DNA from: Parasphingorhabdus sp.
GTDB lineage: Bacteria; Pseudomonadota; Alphaproteobacteria; Sphingomonadales; Sphingomonadaceae
Assembly (NCBI GenBank): GCA_030373505.1
Contig: JAUCYS010000005.1
Coordinates: 124,001-188,000, forward strand
DNA length: 64,000 nt
Direction: 5' to 3'
Part shown: positions 17,409-26,009 of the stretch, piece after piece
How the letters are laid out: every line of letters starts with the position of its first letter
Position numbering within the stretch: position 1 is the stretch's first letter
Notes under the pieces: model-generated
The model's database searches: none
Seen by the model: the letters and a program-made list of their open reading frames with translations, nothing else
Told to the model about the DNA's origin: nothing
Made by a program: the position numbers and the translations under genes

Positions 17409-17454
17409 CAAACGCCCTGCGCCTGCTCATTGGCGAGCGGACGCAGGGCGTTTG
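17409..17454. terminator. 13-bp inverted repeat, possible bidirectional terminator
   Basis: CAAACGCCCTGCG (17409-17421) and CGCAGGGCGTTTG (17442-17454) are perfect complements around a 20-base loop. The repeat lies between the plus-strand tRNA gene and the end of the minus-strand TonB receptor gene, so it could stop transcription from either side. Only short T runs flank it. Confidence 0.55.
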
Positions 17455-17515
17455 ATGATGAATCGGAAGCATTGCGGACAAGGCGGCGGATCGCGCTCCC
17501 CTGCCCCAAGGTGAC

Positions 17516-17549
17516 GCTGTGACAATCCGGCTATCAGGATTGCCACAGC
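17516..17549 (-). terminator. Stem-loop directly after the TonB receptor gene
   Basis: GCTGTGACAATCC (17516-17528) pairs with GGATTGCCACAGC (17537-17549) with one mismatch and an eight-base loop, starting 10 bp after the receptor stop codon. There is no T run, so it may protect the 3' end of the mRNA rather than act as an intrinsic terminator. Confidence 0.5.
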
Positions 17550-17558
17550 TCAAAATGT

Positions 17559-19739
17559 CTAGAACTGGTACGAGAGATTGAAGCCGGCCGTCCTTGGCGG
17601 TCCATACTGGCTGGTCCACCCGACGCTCGTATTGAGCGCCTGCGTGCGGTAGAGACGGTCGAAAATATTCTTGACCCAGACCGCTGCGCGCCAGTGGTCG
17701 GAGAAGGATATTCCGACTTCCGCATTGCCGAGGAAATATCCCCCTTCAACCGCTTCCGCCGGGCTCCGCACCACGTCGAAACGGACACGACTCTGATAGT
17801 TACCGGAAAGCGTAATATCCGCTGATGCCTGATCCGATACCGACCATTCATATTTCATCCGGCCATTGAGCGTAAGGCTTGGCGAATTCGGCAGCACACT
17901 GCCCTTGGCAACACCAGCTACCACCGATCGGGTCACCTCGGTATCGATCACGCCGACACCGAAGCGGAGATCGAGTCCGGCAGTAGGACGCCAGCGGGCG
18001 TCGGCTTCGACACCCTGCACCCGGACGTCGCCGACATTGGCGATGCCAAACAGCACGCCGACCGGAGAGTCGAACAGCGGACCGTAAATCTGGGCATCGC
18101 TATATTCATAGTCGAAAACGGCGGCATTGAGCTGCAGATTGGAGAACAGCCGCGTCTTCACGCCCAGCTCATAGGCAGTCAGCTTTTCGTCGTCGAAGGG
18201 CTGCAGCACGGTCGGATCGAACGTCAATTGCCCCTGGAAGCCGCCGGACTTGAAGCCCCGGCTGATGCTTCCATATATCAGCGTGCGATCGCCCGCCTGA
18301 TAGTTCAGGCCGATCTTGCCAGAGACATTCGAGGTCGAATAATCATTGCTGACGGGCGCAAACAGGTTTGAACAGGATCCGGCGGTACACAGAAATGTCG
18401 TCGCCTGGTCAAAGACCTTGTCTTCCTTCGTATAGCGCAGGCCGCCAACCAGCGTCAGATTGGGCGCGAAGGTCCATTCGGCGTGCATGAAAGCCGCATA
18501 GGCATCGGTGCGCTGGCGATAGGTATTGCCGATCGTATCCAGCCCGGCAAGGCCGAGGAGCGGCAGCAGGTCGCTGGAGAAAAACTCGTCCCGCGTCTCA
18601 ACCTTGTCGTGCGAATAGAAAGCGCCGCCGATCAGCTCGAGGCCGTCTCCATGATAGGCAAGACGCAATTCCTCGGAATATTGGTCAATGCTGTTTTGAT
18701 AGGTGCTGTCCAGAAAGCTCAGCGAGGTTCCGTCCGTATCCTCGACATGCAATCGGGTAAAATGTTCATAGGCACTGATCGAGGTCAGCGTCACTTGCGG
18801 GCTGATCGACCAGTTGGCCGTCAGCGAAACGCCGCTCGATTCCAGTTCCATATGCGGGTCGATGCCGGCTCCCGATACGCGCGGCTGGCCGGCATAGGCA
18901 TCCTCCTCGGTGGTCAGGATATTGTCGGCCTTGTAGAGACTGACATCGGACCGGTCATAGCCCTTGTGGCCGTTCAGCAGCAGATTGAAACTGTCGCTCG
19001 GCTCCCACAGCAGCTGCAGCCGGCCATTGGTACGATCGACCTTGCCGATGCGGTTGCCGGTGACATAATTGGTCTGCGGTCCGGATCCCTGTTGCACCGT
19101 CTGCAGCGCAAAACGGGCGCTGAGCGTCGACGTCAGCGCACCACCGACGGCACCGTCGAGATGCCAGCTGTCGTAGCTGCCATAGCCGGCTTCGAGCTGG
19201 ATATCGGTGGTCGCGGAAGGCTTGCGGCTGATGATATTGACGGCACCGGCAGTGGTGTTGCGGCCGTAAAGGTCGCCCTGCGGCCCTTTCAGAATCTCGA
19301 CGCGGTCGATATCAAACAGTCCAAAGGACAGCATCACCGGCGATACCAGATAGACATTGTCGACATACATGCCGGCCGCCGGATTGTTGTTGGCCGCATA
19401 GTCGTTCAGGCCGATGCCGCGTATGCTGACATTGACCACGCTATTGGCCACGACATTCTTGATCTGCACATTGGGCGTAATCGCGGCCAGGTCGACGACC
19501 GATTGCGTGCCGGCGGCTTTCAGGTCGCTTCCGGTCAGGACGTTGATCGTCACACCGACGTCATCGGCGCGCTGTTCGCGGCGCTGGGCCGTGACGACGA
19601 TTTCGCCCAGCGTGTTGTCGGTGTCGCTTGCCTCCGGCTGGGCGGCGCTCGCATCCTGTGCCAAGGCTGGCGAGGCGAAAGCCAGGCCGCCGATCGCGAT
19701 GGCGAGACTGCTGGTGGTGCGGATGTGTTTGCTGATCAT
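17559..19739 (-). CDS. TonB-dependent outer-membrane receptor (hydantoin operon)
   Basis: The 726-residue product has a signal peptide ending ASPALAQ and a TonB-box-like segment GEIVVTAQRREQ near 45-56. The plug domain (SVVDLAAITPNVQI, VSIRGIGLNDY, RVEILKGPQGDLYGRNTTAG) is followed by a 22-strand barrel ending GFNLSYQF with terminal Phe. It belongs to the broad FecA/CirA-like receptor class expanded in sphingomonads, which import siderophores, sugars or hydrophobic compounds. Its start is only four bases after the racemase stop codon, so it is the last gene of the hydantoinase operon and probably imports the substrate of those enzymes. Confidence 0.92.
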   Translation of the reverse strand: MISKHIRTTSSLAIAIGGLAFASPALAQDASAAQPEASDTDNTLGEIVVTAQRREQRADDVGVTINVLTGSDLKAAGTQSVVDLAAITPNVQIKNVVANSVVNVSIRGIGLNDYAANNNPAAGMYVDNVYLVSPVMLSFGLFDIDRVEILKGPQGDLYGRNTTAGAVNIISRKPSATTDIQLEAGYGSYDSWHLDGAVGGALTSTLSARFALQTVQQGSGPQTNYVTGNRIGKVDRTNGRLQLLWEPSDSFNLLLNGHKGYDRSDVSLYKADNILTTEEDAYAGQPRVSGAGIDPHMELESSGVSLTANWSISPQVTLTSISAYEHFTRLHVEDTDGTSLSFLDSTYQNSIDQYSEELRLAYHGDGLELIGGAFYSHDKVETRDEFFSSDLLPLLGLAGLDTIGNTYRQRTDAYAAFMHAEWTFAPNLTLVGGLRYTKEDKVFDQATTFLCTAGSCSNLFAPVSNDYSTSNVSGKIGLNYQAGDRTLIYGSISRGFKSGGFQGQLTFDPTVLQPFDDEKLTAYELGVKTRLFSNLQLNAAVFDYEYSDAQIYGPLFDSPVGVLFGIANVGDVRVQGVEADARWRPTAGLDLRFGVGVIDTEVTRSVVAGVAKGSVLPNSPSLTLNGRMKYEWSVSDQASADITLSGNYQSRVRFDVVRSPAEAVEGGYFLGNAEVGISFSDHWRAAVWVKNIFDRLYRTQALNTSVGWTSQYGPPRTAGFNLSYQF

Positions 19740-19743
19740 GATA

Positions 19744-20487
19744 TCATTCCCCCTGTATATTGATCGATGGATAGCCCTTGAGATCCTTTGACCGCGGATG
19801 TGCGAACGTGCGCTTGCTGTGCGTCAGGCCTGCCCGGACGATGCCAGCAGCGACGCAGACGGTCGCCGGGATCGGATCAATCACCGGCAAGCTATATCCC
19901 CTCGTTTTTAATGCAGCGTCGATCGCCTCGGCACAGCCCAGAAAGCCCGTGCAGCCCAGCACGATCGCATGCGCCCCGTCCTCCTCGACTGCGGCCAGAG
20001 ACGCTTTGGCCAGTTCGTCTGTCAGCCTTTCGGGAGCCGCTTCGAGTTCCAGAACCGGGATATTGATCACCCGGACCGACGCCAGTTTTTCGCTGGTTCC
20101 GTAAACCTTGGCGAGATTTTCCAGCATCGGGACCACGGAATCGAGCACGGTGACGATGCTATATTTGTGACCCAGCATCGCTGCGAGATGCATCGAGGTT
20201 TCCGAAGGTCCGAAAACCGGGATCGACACCACTTCCCGCGCAGCCTTCAGACCCGGGTCCCCCATGCAGTCGATCAGGATGGCGTCCGCGCCGGACCGCT
20301 CGGCAGCCAGGGCTTCGGCGACAATGCCCGGTACCGACATCGCCTCGTCAAATTCGCATTCGATGGAAACCGGGCCGCTGGCAATCAGCGACTGGGTGAT
20401 CGAAAGATCGGCGCTGTTGAGACCGGCGACATCTTCTAGGGTCCGGACGCCTTCTGTGACAATCGGTGTGATAAGGTGGATACGCAT
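19744..20487 (-). CDS. Asp/Glu/hydantoin racemase family protein
   Basis: The 247-residue protein has the two active-site cysteines of the family: Cys74 in LIDCMGDPGL and Cys179 in VLGCTGFLGC. It also has the phosphate-like binding region GPSETSMHLA. Members racemise hydantoins, allantoin, aspartate or glutamate by two-base proton transfer. ATG 20487 shares its A with the TGA of the preceding DUF917 gene (TGATG), a one-base overlap indicating coupled translation. The longer upstream frame reads inside DUF917 and is not a start. Substrate is unknown; the neighbouring HyuA and DUF917 genes favour a hydantoin or thiohydantoin. Confidence 0.88.
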   Translation of the reverse strand: MRIHLITPIVTEGVRTLEDVAGLNSADLSITQSLIASGPVSIECEFDEAMSVPGIVAEALAAERSGADAILIDCMGDPGLKAAREVVSIPVFGPSETSMHLAAMLGHKYSIVTVLDSVVPMLENLAKVYGTSEKLASVRVINIPVLELEAAPERLTDELAKASLAAVEEDGAHAIVLGCTGFLGCAEAIDAALKTRGYSLPVIDPIPATVCVAAGIVRAGLTHSKRTFAHPRSKDLKGYPSINIQGE

Positions 20488-21590
20488 CAGATCAGATCCT
20501 CTATCAGTTCGGCCAGGGGTATATATTGCTCGTCCAGCCCGAAACATTGCGGGCCGACGACTTCGAGCGCACGGGCGGTGGTAAGCAAAGGCGGCGCGCT
20601 GCATGCGACCACCGCGACCCGCTGGCCATAGGCAAGCCGTTCGGTGGGAATCGCATGCGCGGTTTCCAGATCGACAATCGTGACAAGATCGGGCACCACG
20701 CAGCGCAACCGGCCGCCGACCGAGACAAGCAGATTTTCGTTCTGGAACTGCAGTTCCGCGGTTTCCGATCCGGTCATCGCCGCAATCGAACAGTTTCCGA
20801 ACACCCATCCCTTGGATGTGTCGCGATCGAGCGCCGTTATCTTGCCCTGAAAGACGACCGCCGCATCCTTGTAATATTCATGTCCGCGCAGCGCTGCGAC
20901 CAGCCGCTCCAGCGGGGTGCGCGGATCAGAGCTGAGCGAGATCGCCTCGCCGATCGCCACCGCCCCCGAGAGCGTTTTGGGGATGACCGCGCCGCGGGCC
21001 TGCGCTCCGGTCATCGGATAACAGGACATGCACACGCTGGCCCCCATCGCCGCCGCCACGGGACGGGCCAGCTCCTCCGCCTTGAGGCCGGTGGTCGTCT
21101 GGTAGAGCACGCTGTTGCCATGCTCGTCAGCAATGGTCAGCGGTGCGCAGGCAACCCCCTCGATATTGAAGCTGGTCATCTGGAGAGCGGGAAAGGCACG
21201 CCCCATGCCGTCGCCATCGACGATCGGAAGGCCGCGCATCGCTGCATAGGCAACCGGCATCATCGAATTGCAGCCGCCGATTTCCGCCGAGATGATTGCG
21301 CTGGCCTCGCGGTCCAGAAATCGCTCCAGCGTCGTCACCGCCCGGTGCTGGTCTTCGATCGAGAAGAGCTTCTCGATCATCACCGTCGGCGCGCCCATTG
21401 CCGCTGCAATGAAAATATTGTCCTCGTCCCTGAGCTCATCCACGGAAATGACGGGCACGGGCCCATATTTCGCGATGGCCTCCCGGCACAGGAGCGAGCC
21501 CAGATAGGGATCGCCGCCGCCGCCGGTGCCCAGAAAGGACGAGCCGATGGCCAGATGTTCGATATTGTCGAGCGTGATTGCAGATATCAT
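20487..21590 (-). CDS. DUF917 family protein (S-methyl-thiohydantoin-desulfurase-like)
   Basis: The 367-residue protein shows the family glycine-rich start SSFLGTGGGGDPYLG (residues 17-31), then EIGGCNSMMPVAYAA, PIVDGDGMGRAFPALQM and a C-terminal PDLVTIVDLETAHAIPTERL. DUF917 proteins sit beside hydantoinases, and I recall Pfam renaming the domains after S-methyl thiohydantoin desulfurase, with relatives in ergothioneine breakdown. A reaction on a thiohydantoin or related ring is plausible but unproven. The gene lies five bases after hyuA and overlaps the racemase start by one base. Confidence 0.85.
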   Translation of the reverse strand: MISAITLDNIEHLAIGSSFLGTGGGGDPYLGSLLCREAIAKYGPVPVISVDELRDEDNIFIAAAMGAPTVMIEKLFSIEDQHRAVTTLERFLDREASAIISAEIGGCNSMMPVAYAAMRGLPIVDGDGMGRAFPALQMTSFNIEGVACAPLTIADEHGNSVLYQTTTGLKAEELARPVAAAMGASVCMSCYPMTGAQARGAVIPKTLSGAVAIGEAISLSSDPRTPLERLVAALRGHEYYKDAAVVFQGKITALDRDTSKGWVFGNCSIAAMTGSETAELQFQNENLLVSVGGRLRCVVPDLVTIVDLETAHAIPTERLAYGQRVAVVACSAPPLLTTARALEVVGPQCFGLDEQYIPLAELIEDLI

Positions 21591-21595
21591 GTTCG

Positions 21596-23149
21596 TTACT
21601 CCGCCATGGCCAAGTCGCCGACCGCACGGCAGACCACCCGCGTGGCACCTCCCGGAAGATATTGCAGCGGGACAGCCTCTATATTTACGATTTCGACGCT
21701 GTCCGGCGCGGCACCCGCGCTGATCGCGTCAGCCTTTGCCTGCGCTTCCGCATCGGCGAATGCCTCGCTGCGCGCCTCGCTATCGGCGATATTGTAGATC
21801 CGGTCGACCTCGCCACTGACCTGGCCAATGGCCGCGCCGATGGCATTGGCCACTCCGGCATGGTCCGGATGCATCATTTCGGACACACCGCGCGGGGTTT
21901 CCGAGACAAGCACCGACCCGCCGCCGACAAGAATCATCGGAATATCGCCCGGCATTGTCTTCATCCGGTCGATGGCATCGTCGATCAGATGGCTGATCGC
22001 CGCGCGCGCCCCGGACAGCAGAGCGGGAGAGAGATCGGCAACGCGCTCCGGGTCGCCAAAGGAAATCTGGCCGCTGGCGACGGCGATATCGCTTGCGGTC
22101 AGCGTATCCCCGCCGAAGACCCGTCCTTCGCTGAGCAGCCGGTAGCCGACCGAATCCGGTCCAACACTTACCGTGTCGCCGTCTTCATGAATGCGGCTGC
22201 CGCCGCCGAGGCCGATCGACAATATGTCCGGCATGCGAAAATTGGTCCGGACGCCGCCGACGTCGACATGAACCGTCGACTGGCGCGGAAAACCGCCCGT
22301 CAGCACTCCGACATCGGACGTGGTGCCGCCGATATCGACGACAATCGCTTCATTGGCCCCGGTCAGCCAGGCCGCACCGCGAATGCTGTTTGTCGGCCCG
22401 GCAGCAAATGTCATCACGGGATAGCGCTGCATATAGTCCGCGCTCATCAGCGTGCCGTCATTCTGGCTGATGTAAAAGGGTGCCGTGATCCCCTGCTCCT
22501 CGAGAGCGCGATGAAAGGCTGCGGTGATGGTCTCGGCCAGCGGCCGCAGGCTGGCGTTCATTATCGCTGCATTTTCGCGTTCCAGCAAACCGACCCGGCC
22601 GAGCTCGGACGACAGCGACACTTCCATCTCCGGTGCCAGTTCGCTGATCAGGGCAGCGGCGCGGCTTTCATGGTCCGCATTCAGCTGGCTGAATATGCAG
22701 GACACCGCGATCTGACCGATGCCCTTCGCGCGCGCTTCCGTCACGACCTCGGCAATCGCCGCTTCATCGAGCGGAGAAATTTCGCGGCCGTCAAATTCAA
22801 AGCCGCCGGGCACCATCGCCGAACCGCCGCAAACCAGAGTCTTGAGATCTTCGGGCCAGGAGGCAAAGGGCGGGATACCCCGTGCTGCCGGAAAGCCGAT
22901 CCGCAAAGCATAGACCGGGACCAATTCACGGCGCTGGATGAAGGCATTGGTAAAGTGGGTCGTGCCGATCATCACCGCGCTGATCTCGCCGGGCTTCACG
23001 TCGCATTCCGAGATCAGCGCACCAACCGCCTCCGAAATGCCCGAGCTGACATCGCCGCTCGTGGGCCGCTTGACCGCTCCCAGAACCTTCTTGCCCGAAA
23101 GCAGGACAGCATCAGTATTCGTACCCCCGACGTCGACCCCAATGCGCAT
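21596..23149 (-). CDS. Hydantoinase/oxoprolinase N-terminal family protein (HyuA type)
   Basis: The 517-residue product has the ASKHA ATP-binding signatures MRIGVDVGGTNTDAVLLSG at the N terminus and VVDIGGTTSDVGVLTGG in the middle, plus MTFAAGPTNSIRGAAWL. The family covers ATP-dependent hydantoinase, oxoprolinase and acetone carboxylase subunits, which hydrolyse cyclic amides via a phosphorylated intermediate. The length fits HyuA alone; no HyuB partner is present, as is usual when the neighbour is DUF917. ATG 23149 follows GGAGG at ideal spacing. It is the first gene of the four-gene operon; a CTACC-N-GGTAG palindrome lies 82 bp upstream. Confidence 0.9.
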   Translation of the reverse strand: MRIGVDVGGTNTDAVLLSGKKVLGAVKRPTSGDVSSGISEAVGALISECDVKPGEISAVMIGTTHFTNAFIQRRELVPVYALRIGFPAARGIPPFASWPEDLKTLVCGGSAMVPGGFEFDGREISPLDEAAIAEVVTEARAKGIGQIAVSCIFSQLNADHESRAAALISELAPEMEVSLSSELGRVGLLERENAAIMNASLRPLAETITAAFHRALEEQGITAPFYISQNDGTLMSADYMQRYPVMTFAAGPTNSIRGAAWLTGANEAIVVDIGGTTSDVGVLTGGFPRQSTVHVDVGGVRTNFRMPDILSIGLGGGSRIHEDGDTVSVGPDSVGYRLLSEGRVFGGDTLTASDIAVASGQISFGDPERVADLSPALLSGARAAISHLIDDAIDRMKTMPGDIPMILVGGGSVLVSETPRGVSEMMHPDHAGVANAIGAAIGQVSGEVDRIYNIADSEARSEAFADAEAQAKADAISAGAAPDSVEIVNIEAVPLQYLPGGATRVVCRAVGDLAMAE

Positions 23150-23178
23150 CAATATCCTCCACTGAATGAAGCTTCGGG

Positions 23179-23241
23179 TGTATAGCCTCATCAGACTGGC
23201 TCAATGCCGTTGGCTGGGAGGTTGCCACTTCTACCCGGTAG
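23179..23241 (-). promoter_or_regulatory. Operator palindrome and -10-like site of the hydantoinase operon
   Basis: CTACC-C-GGTAG at 23231-23241 is a perfect 5-1-5 palindrome. On the minus strand, TATACA (23184-23179) could serve as a -10 box. The palindrome centre would then be about 60 bases before the start point, where LuxR-type activators usually bind. A matching palindrome lies in front of the regulator gene at 25805. Confidence 0.55.
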
Positions 23242-23286
23242 TTTTAGATATTGATCGAGAATCCAACCCTGCTGAAATGAGTAGGT

Positions 23287-25770
23287 TCAGTGGGGCAGTT
23301 CCAGCTGCCGCGCCGCCGCAACGGCCGACAGACGGTCGTGGACACCCAGCTTCTTGAATATATTCTTCAGATGAAAGCGGACGCCATGTTCGGACAGGTT
23401 GAGATGACGAGCGAGATGCTTGTCGGACCCACCCGAGCTTAACAGCCCCAGAACTTCCAGCTCCCGCGCCGACAGCGTGCCGCTGGCAACGCTCTGCCGG
23501 TCTCGCAGCCGATTGAGCAGCCTGTCGACAAATCCCTGCTCAAGCGCCGTCAGCTCCTCACCCTCCCGCAGTGCCTGCAGCGCGGGGGTCAGCTTTTGGC
23601 CACCCATTTCGCGGAAAATCTGGCGCATGCCGGTCGCCGCACCAATAGCAACCGCGCTGCGCAGCATGGCGCGGGCGCGGTGCTCTTCACCCGCCACGGT
23701 CGCCATGACAGACGCCACCAGCAGATAGCGCAAGCGCGACCGTTCCAGGCCGTGGTCCGCCGCGACTTCAATCGACTCTTCCAGCAGCGCCCAGGCCTTT
23801 TCAAATTGCCCGTCGAAATAGTCGCGATAGGCGCGCGCGATGGTGAAGACTTCCTGCTCCTGCCAGCTGCTGGTCGGCCCGACCGACGGTATATCCCATG
23901 ACATTTCGGACATGATCACCTGCTGACCCTGCAAACAGGCCTCGCCGCACACGCACAGCCGGATGGCCATCAACAGGTCGGCGACGCGCGGCAGGCCCTG
24001 TGCCCGCAACTTGCGCGCCTCGTCCTCGACCGCTTCACTCATCGTGCCAATCCCGTGATCGACGATGTTGATCCGGATCATCGTTTCATAGGCGGCGAAA
24101 TAGATGTCGAACCAGGCTTCCGCTTCCGGCATCCGGTGGGCGGATTTCTTGAGCGAATTGCGGGCGCTGGTCAGACGCCCCGCTTCAAATTCGATCGATG
24201 CGCTCAAGGCAGCGAGGACCGTCTCGACGCCAACATCGCTCGGAAAATCCCGCTGCCATCTGGTGCGGGCCTCGGACAGGCAGGTTCTGGCATGCTTCAG
24301 CTTGCCCTGCGCAAGATTGATCGAGGCTTCGTGCATCAGCAGGAACATCAGATTATATTGCGAGGACACCCTTTTCGCCAGCGCACGCGCATCGATCAGA
24401 TTGGCGACGGCGGCATCAAAGCGCGCGCGCTGGCAATTCAGAATAGCCGATAATGTCGCCAGAAAGGTGCGCATCGCGGGATCATCCGCTTGCTCGGTGA
24501 TCAGGTTGCGGATCAGTTCGAGATCGCCCGTACGCTCCAGCGAACAGCCATAGACCAGCAGCGTTACCCGGACGATTTCGAGATCCTTGGTCAGGGGATG
24601 GCCGGGCCCGACCTCGCGAGCCAGGGATTCGAACAGGTCCTGCGCCGCGTTGATCCGGCCAGCCTTCATATGGACGATACATTCGATCATCCGCAGCACG
24701 ATGGAACTGGCAATATCCTGCGGGCTGGAATTTTCCAGCAGCTCCCTGAGCACGGAGAAGCCGTGGACGATCCATATTCTCAAGGCGCCATGGGCATGGG
24801 CATAATCGCGGATCCGGCGGGTATCGCCCGCCATGCGCGCGAGCCCGGCGGCCTCCGCCAGCCGGCCCCTGGCCGAACACTGGTCCGCCATCGATACCAG
24901 CAGCGCAACCCGCTTGTCCTCGTCAAACGCTTCCACCGCGTCGCGCAACCAGATGCGCAGCGCGTTCTGCAAAATAATGCTGTTCTCGCGGCGGTCGACC
25001 AGACCTTTCAATCGGAACGCGAGATCCGCCAGAATCCGGCCGTCGCTGCGATGACCGCTGATCGACGCCAGAAAGTCGATGTCCGGCAGGTCGAGCAAAC
25101 TGGCATGCACAAGCGCCGACCGCTCTTCCGCCGAAAGCAGGGGCAGAACCTCCTGATCGATAAATTCGCCCAGCCGGCTTTCGCGGACGATATCGAGATC
25201 GCTCCAGCTCGAGCAGCCATCCGGCGACCGCGCGGCCCAGGCGCACAAAAGCTCCATGGCAATCGGCCAGTCCCCGACCAGCGCCCGGATGCGCGCCCGG
25301 ATTTTCGCCCGTGGTATGGATTTCAGCAGCTGGGCTGTTTCCTGCGGTCGCTGGCGCAGGGCGCTGGCGTCAAGAATATCAATCGGGCAGCGGGTGGCGA
25401 GCCGCGCCAACGGAAAGTCACCGGGCTGGCTGATCGTCATGATGACCCTCGCGCCCGAACGGTCGAAATTGATCCGTTCCAGCGCCAATCCGAGAAAAGA
25501 CCGGTCCGTCAGATGGACATCTTCCAGGATCGTCACCCGCTCTGGTTCAGCGAGCAGGGCATCGGCCGCTGCCCGGGGGTCTGCATGATGCTCGATCTGG
25601 CCAAATTCAGCCACCGCCAGTCCGCTGGCAGCGGAAATCCGCCGGGCCGCCGCGCGCGCCAGCTGACTTTTGCCGAAGCCCGGCGGCGCGCAGAGCACGA
25701 CAATCGGCCGGCCTGCGACAATCCGGTCGACCATTTTACCCTGATGCCCGTCCGTCGCCATTGGCAGCAT
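23287..25770 (-). CDS. MalT/LAL-type LuxR-family transcriptional regulator
   Basis: The 827-residue protein begins with a STAND-type ATPase: Walker A CAPPGFGKSQLA at about 27-38 and Walker-B-like VTILEDVHLTD near 79-89. A long helical TPR-like region spans about 300-740. The C-terminal LuxR helix-turn-helix is LSARELEVLGLLSSGG then DKHLARHLNLSEHGVRFHLK (about 765-805). Such proteins are activators that oligomerise on binding an inducer and ATP. It lies 137 bp upstream of the hydantoinase operon on the same strand, and the same palindrome precedes both units, so it is the likely local activator. GGGAGG ten bases before ATG 25770 sets the start. Confidence 0.9.
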   Translation of the reverse strand: MLPMATDGHQGKMVDRIVAGRPIVVLCAPPGFGKSQLARAAARRISAASGLAVAEFGQIEHHADPRAAADALLAEPERVTILEDVHLTDRSFLGLALERINFDRSGARVIMTISQPGDFPLARLATRCPIDILDASALRQRPQETAQLLKSIPRAKIRARIRALVGDWPIAMELLCAWAARSPDGCSSWSDLDIVRESRLGEFIDQEVLPLLSAEERSALVHASLLDLPDIDFLASISGHRSDGRILADLAFRLKGLVDRRENSIILQNALRIWLRDAVEAFDEDKRVALLVSMADQCSARGRLAEAAGLARMAGDTRRIRDYAHAHGALRIWIVHGFSVLRELLENSSPQDIASSIVLRMIECIVHMKAGRINAAQDLFESLAREVGPGHPLTKDLEIVRVTLLVYGCSLERTGDLELIRNLITEQADDPAMRTFLATLSAILNCQRARFDAAVANLIDARALAKRVSSQYNLMFLLMHEASINLAQGKLKHARTCLSEARTRWQRDFPSDVGVETVLAALSASIEFEAGRLTSARNSLKKSAHRMPEAEAWFDIYFAAYETMIRINIVDHGIGTMSEAVEDEARKLRAQGLPRVADLLMAIRLCVCGEACLQGQQVIMSEMSWDIPSVGPTSSWQEQEVFTIARAYRDYFDGQFEKAWALLEESIEVAADHGLERSRLRYLLVASVMATVAGEEHRARAMLRSAVAIGAATGMRQIFREMGGQKLTPALQALREGEELTALEQGFVDRLLNRLRDRQSVASGTLSARELEVLGLLSSGGSDKHLARHLNLSEHGVRFHLKNIFKKLGVHDRLSAVAAARQLELPH

Positions 25771-25804
25771 CGCCCTTGCCTCCCAGTAAGTTCAGGATTT
25801 TCTA

Positions 25805-25815
25805 CTACCAGGTAG
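25805..25815. promoter_or_regulatory. Operator palindrome upstream of the LAL regulator gene
   Basis: CTACC-A-GGTAG is a perfect 5-1-5 palindrome 35 bp before the regulator start codon. It matches the palindrome at 23231-23241 except for the central base. The position suggests autoregulation, or control of the divergent LuxR solo at 26010; both are inference. Confidence 0.55.
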
Positions 25816-26009
25816 GCGCGCAATGCAAGCAATGGCTTCGAGCCGCAGGCTTACTCCTGTGCCCTCTCTCCCATTCAATATGTTGCCATTAATGACAGTG
25901 GATCATGCCGCACAGAATATGGCCTATTGCAATCGCAGGTGGCCGAAAGAGAGAGAACAGACAGTTCCCGGTTTTCGACCGCGCGTGTCTTCGCGGAGAG
26001 GAATTTTGC

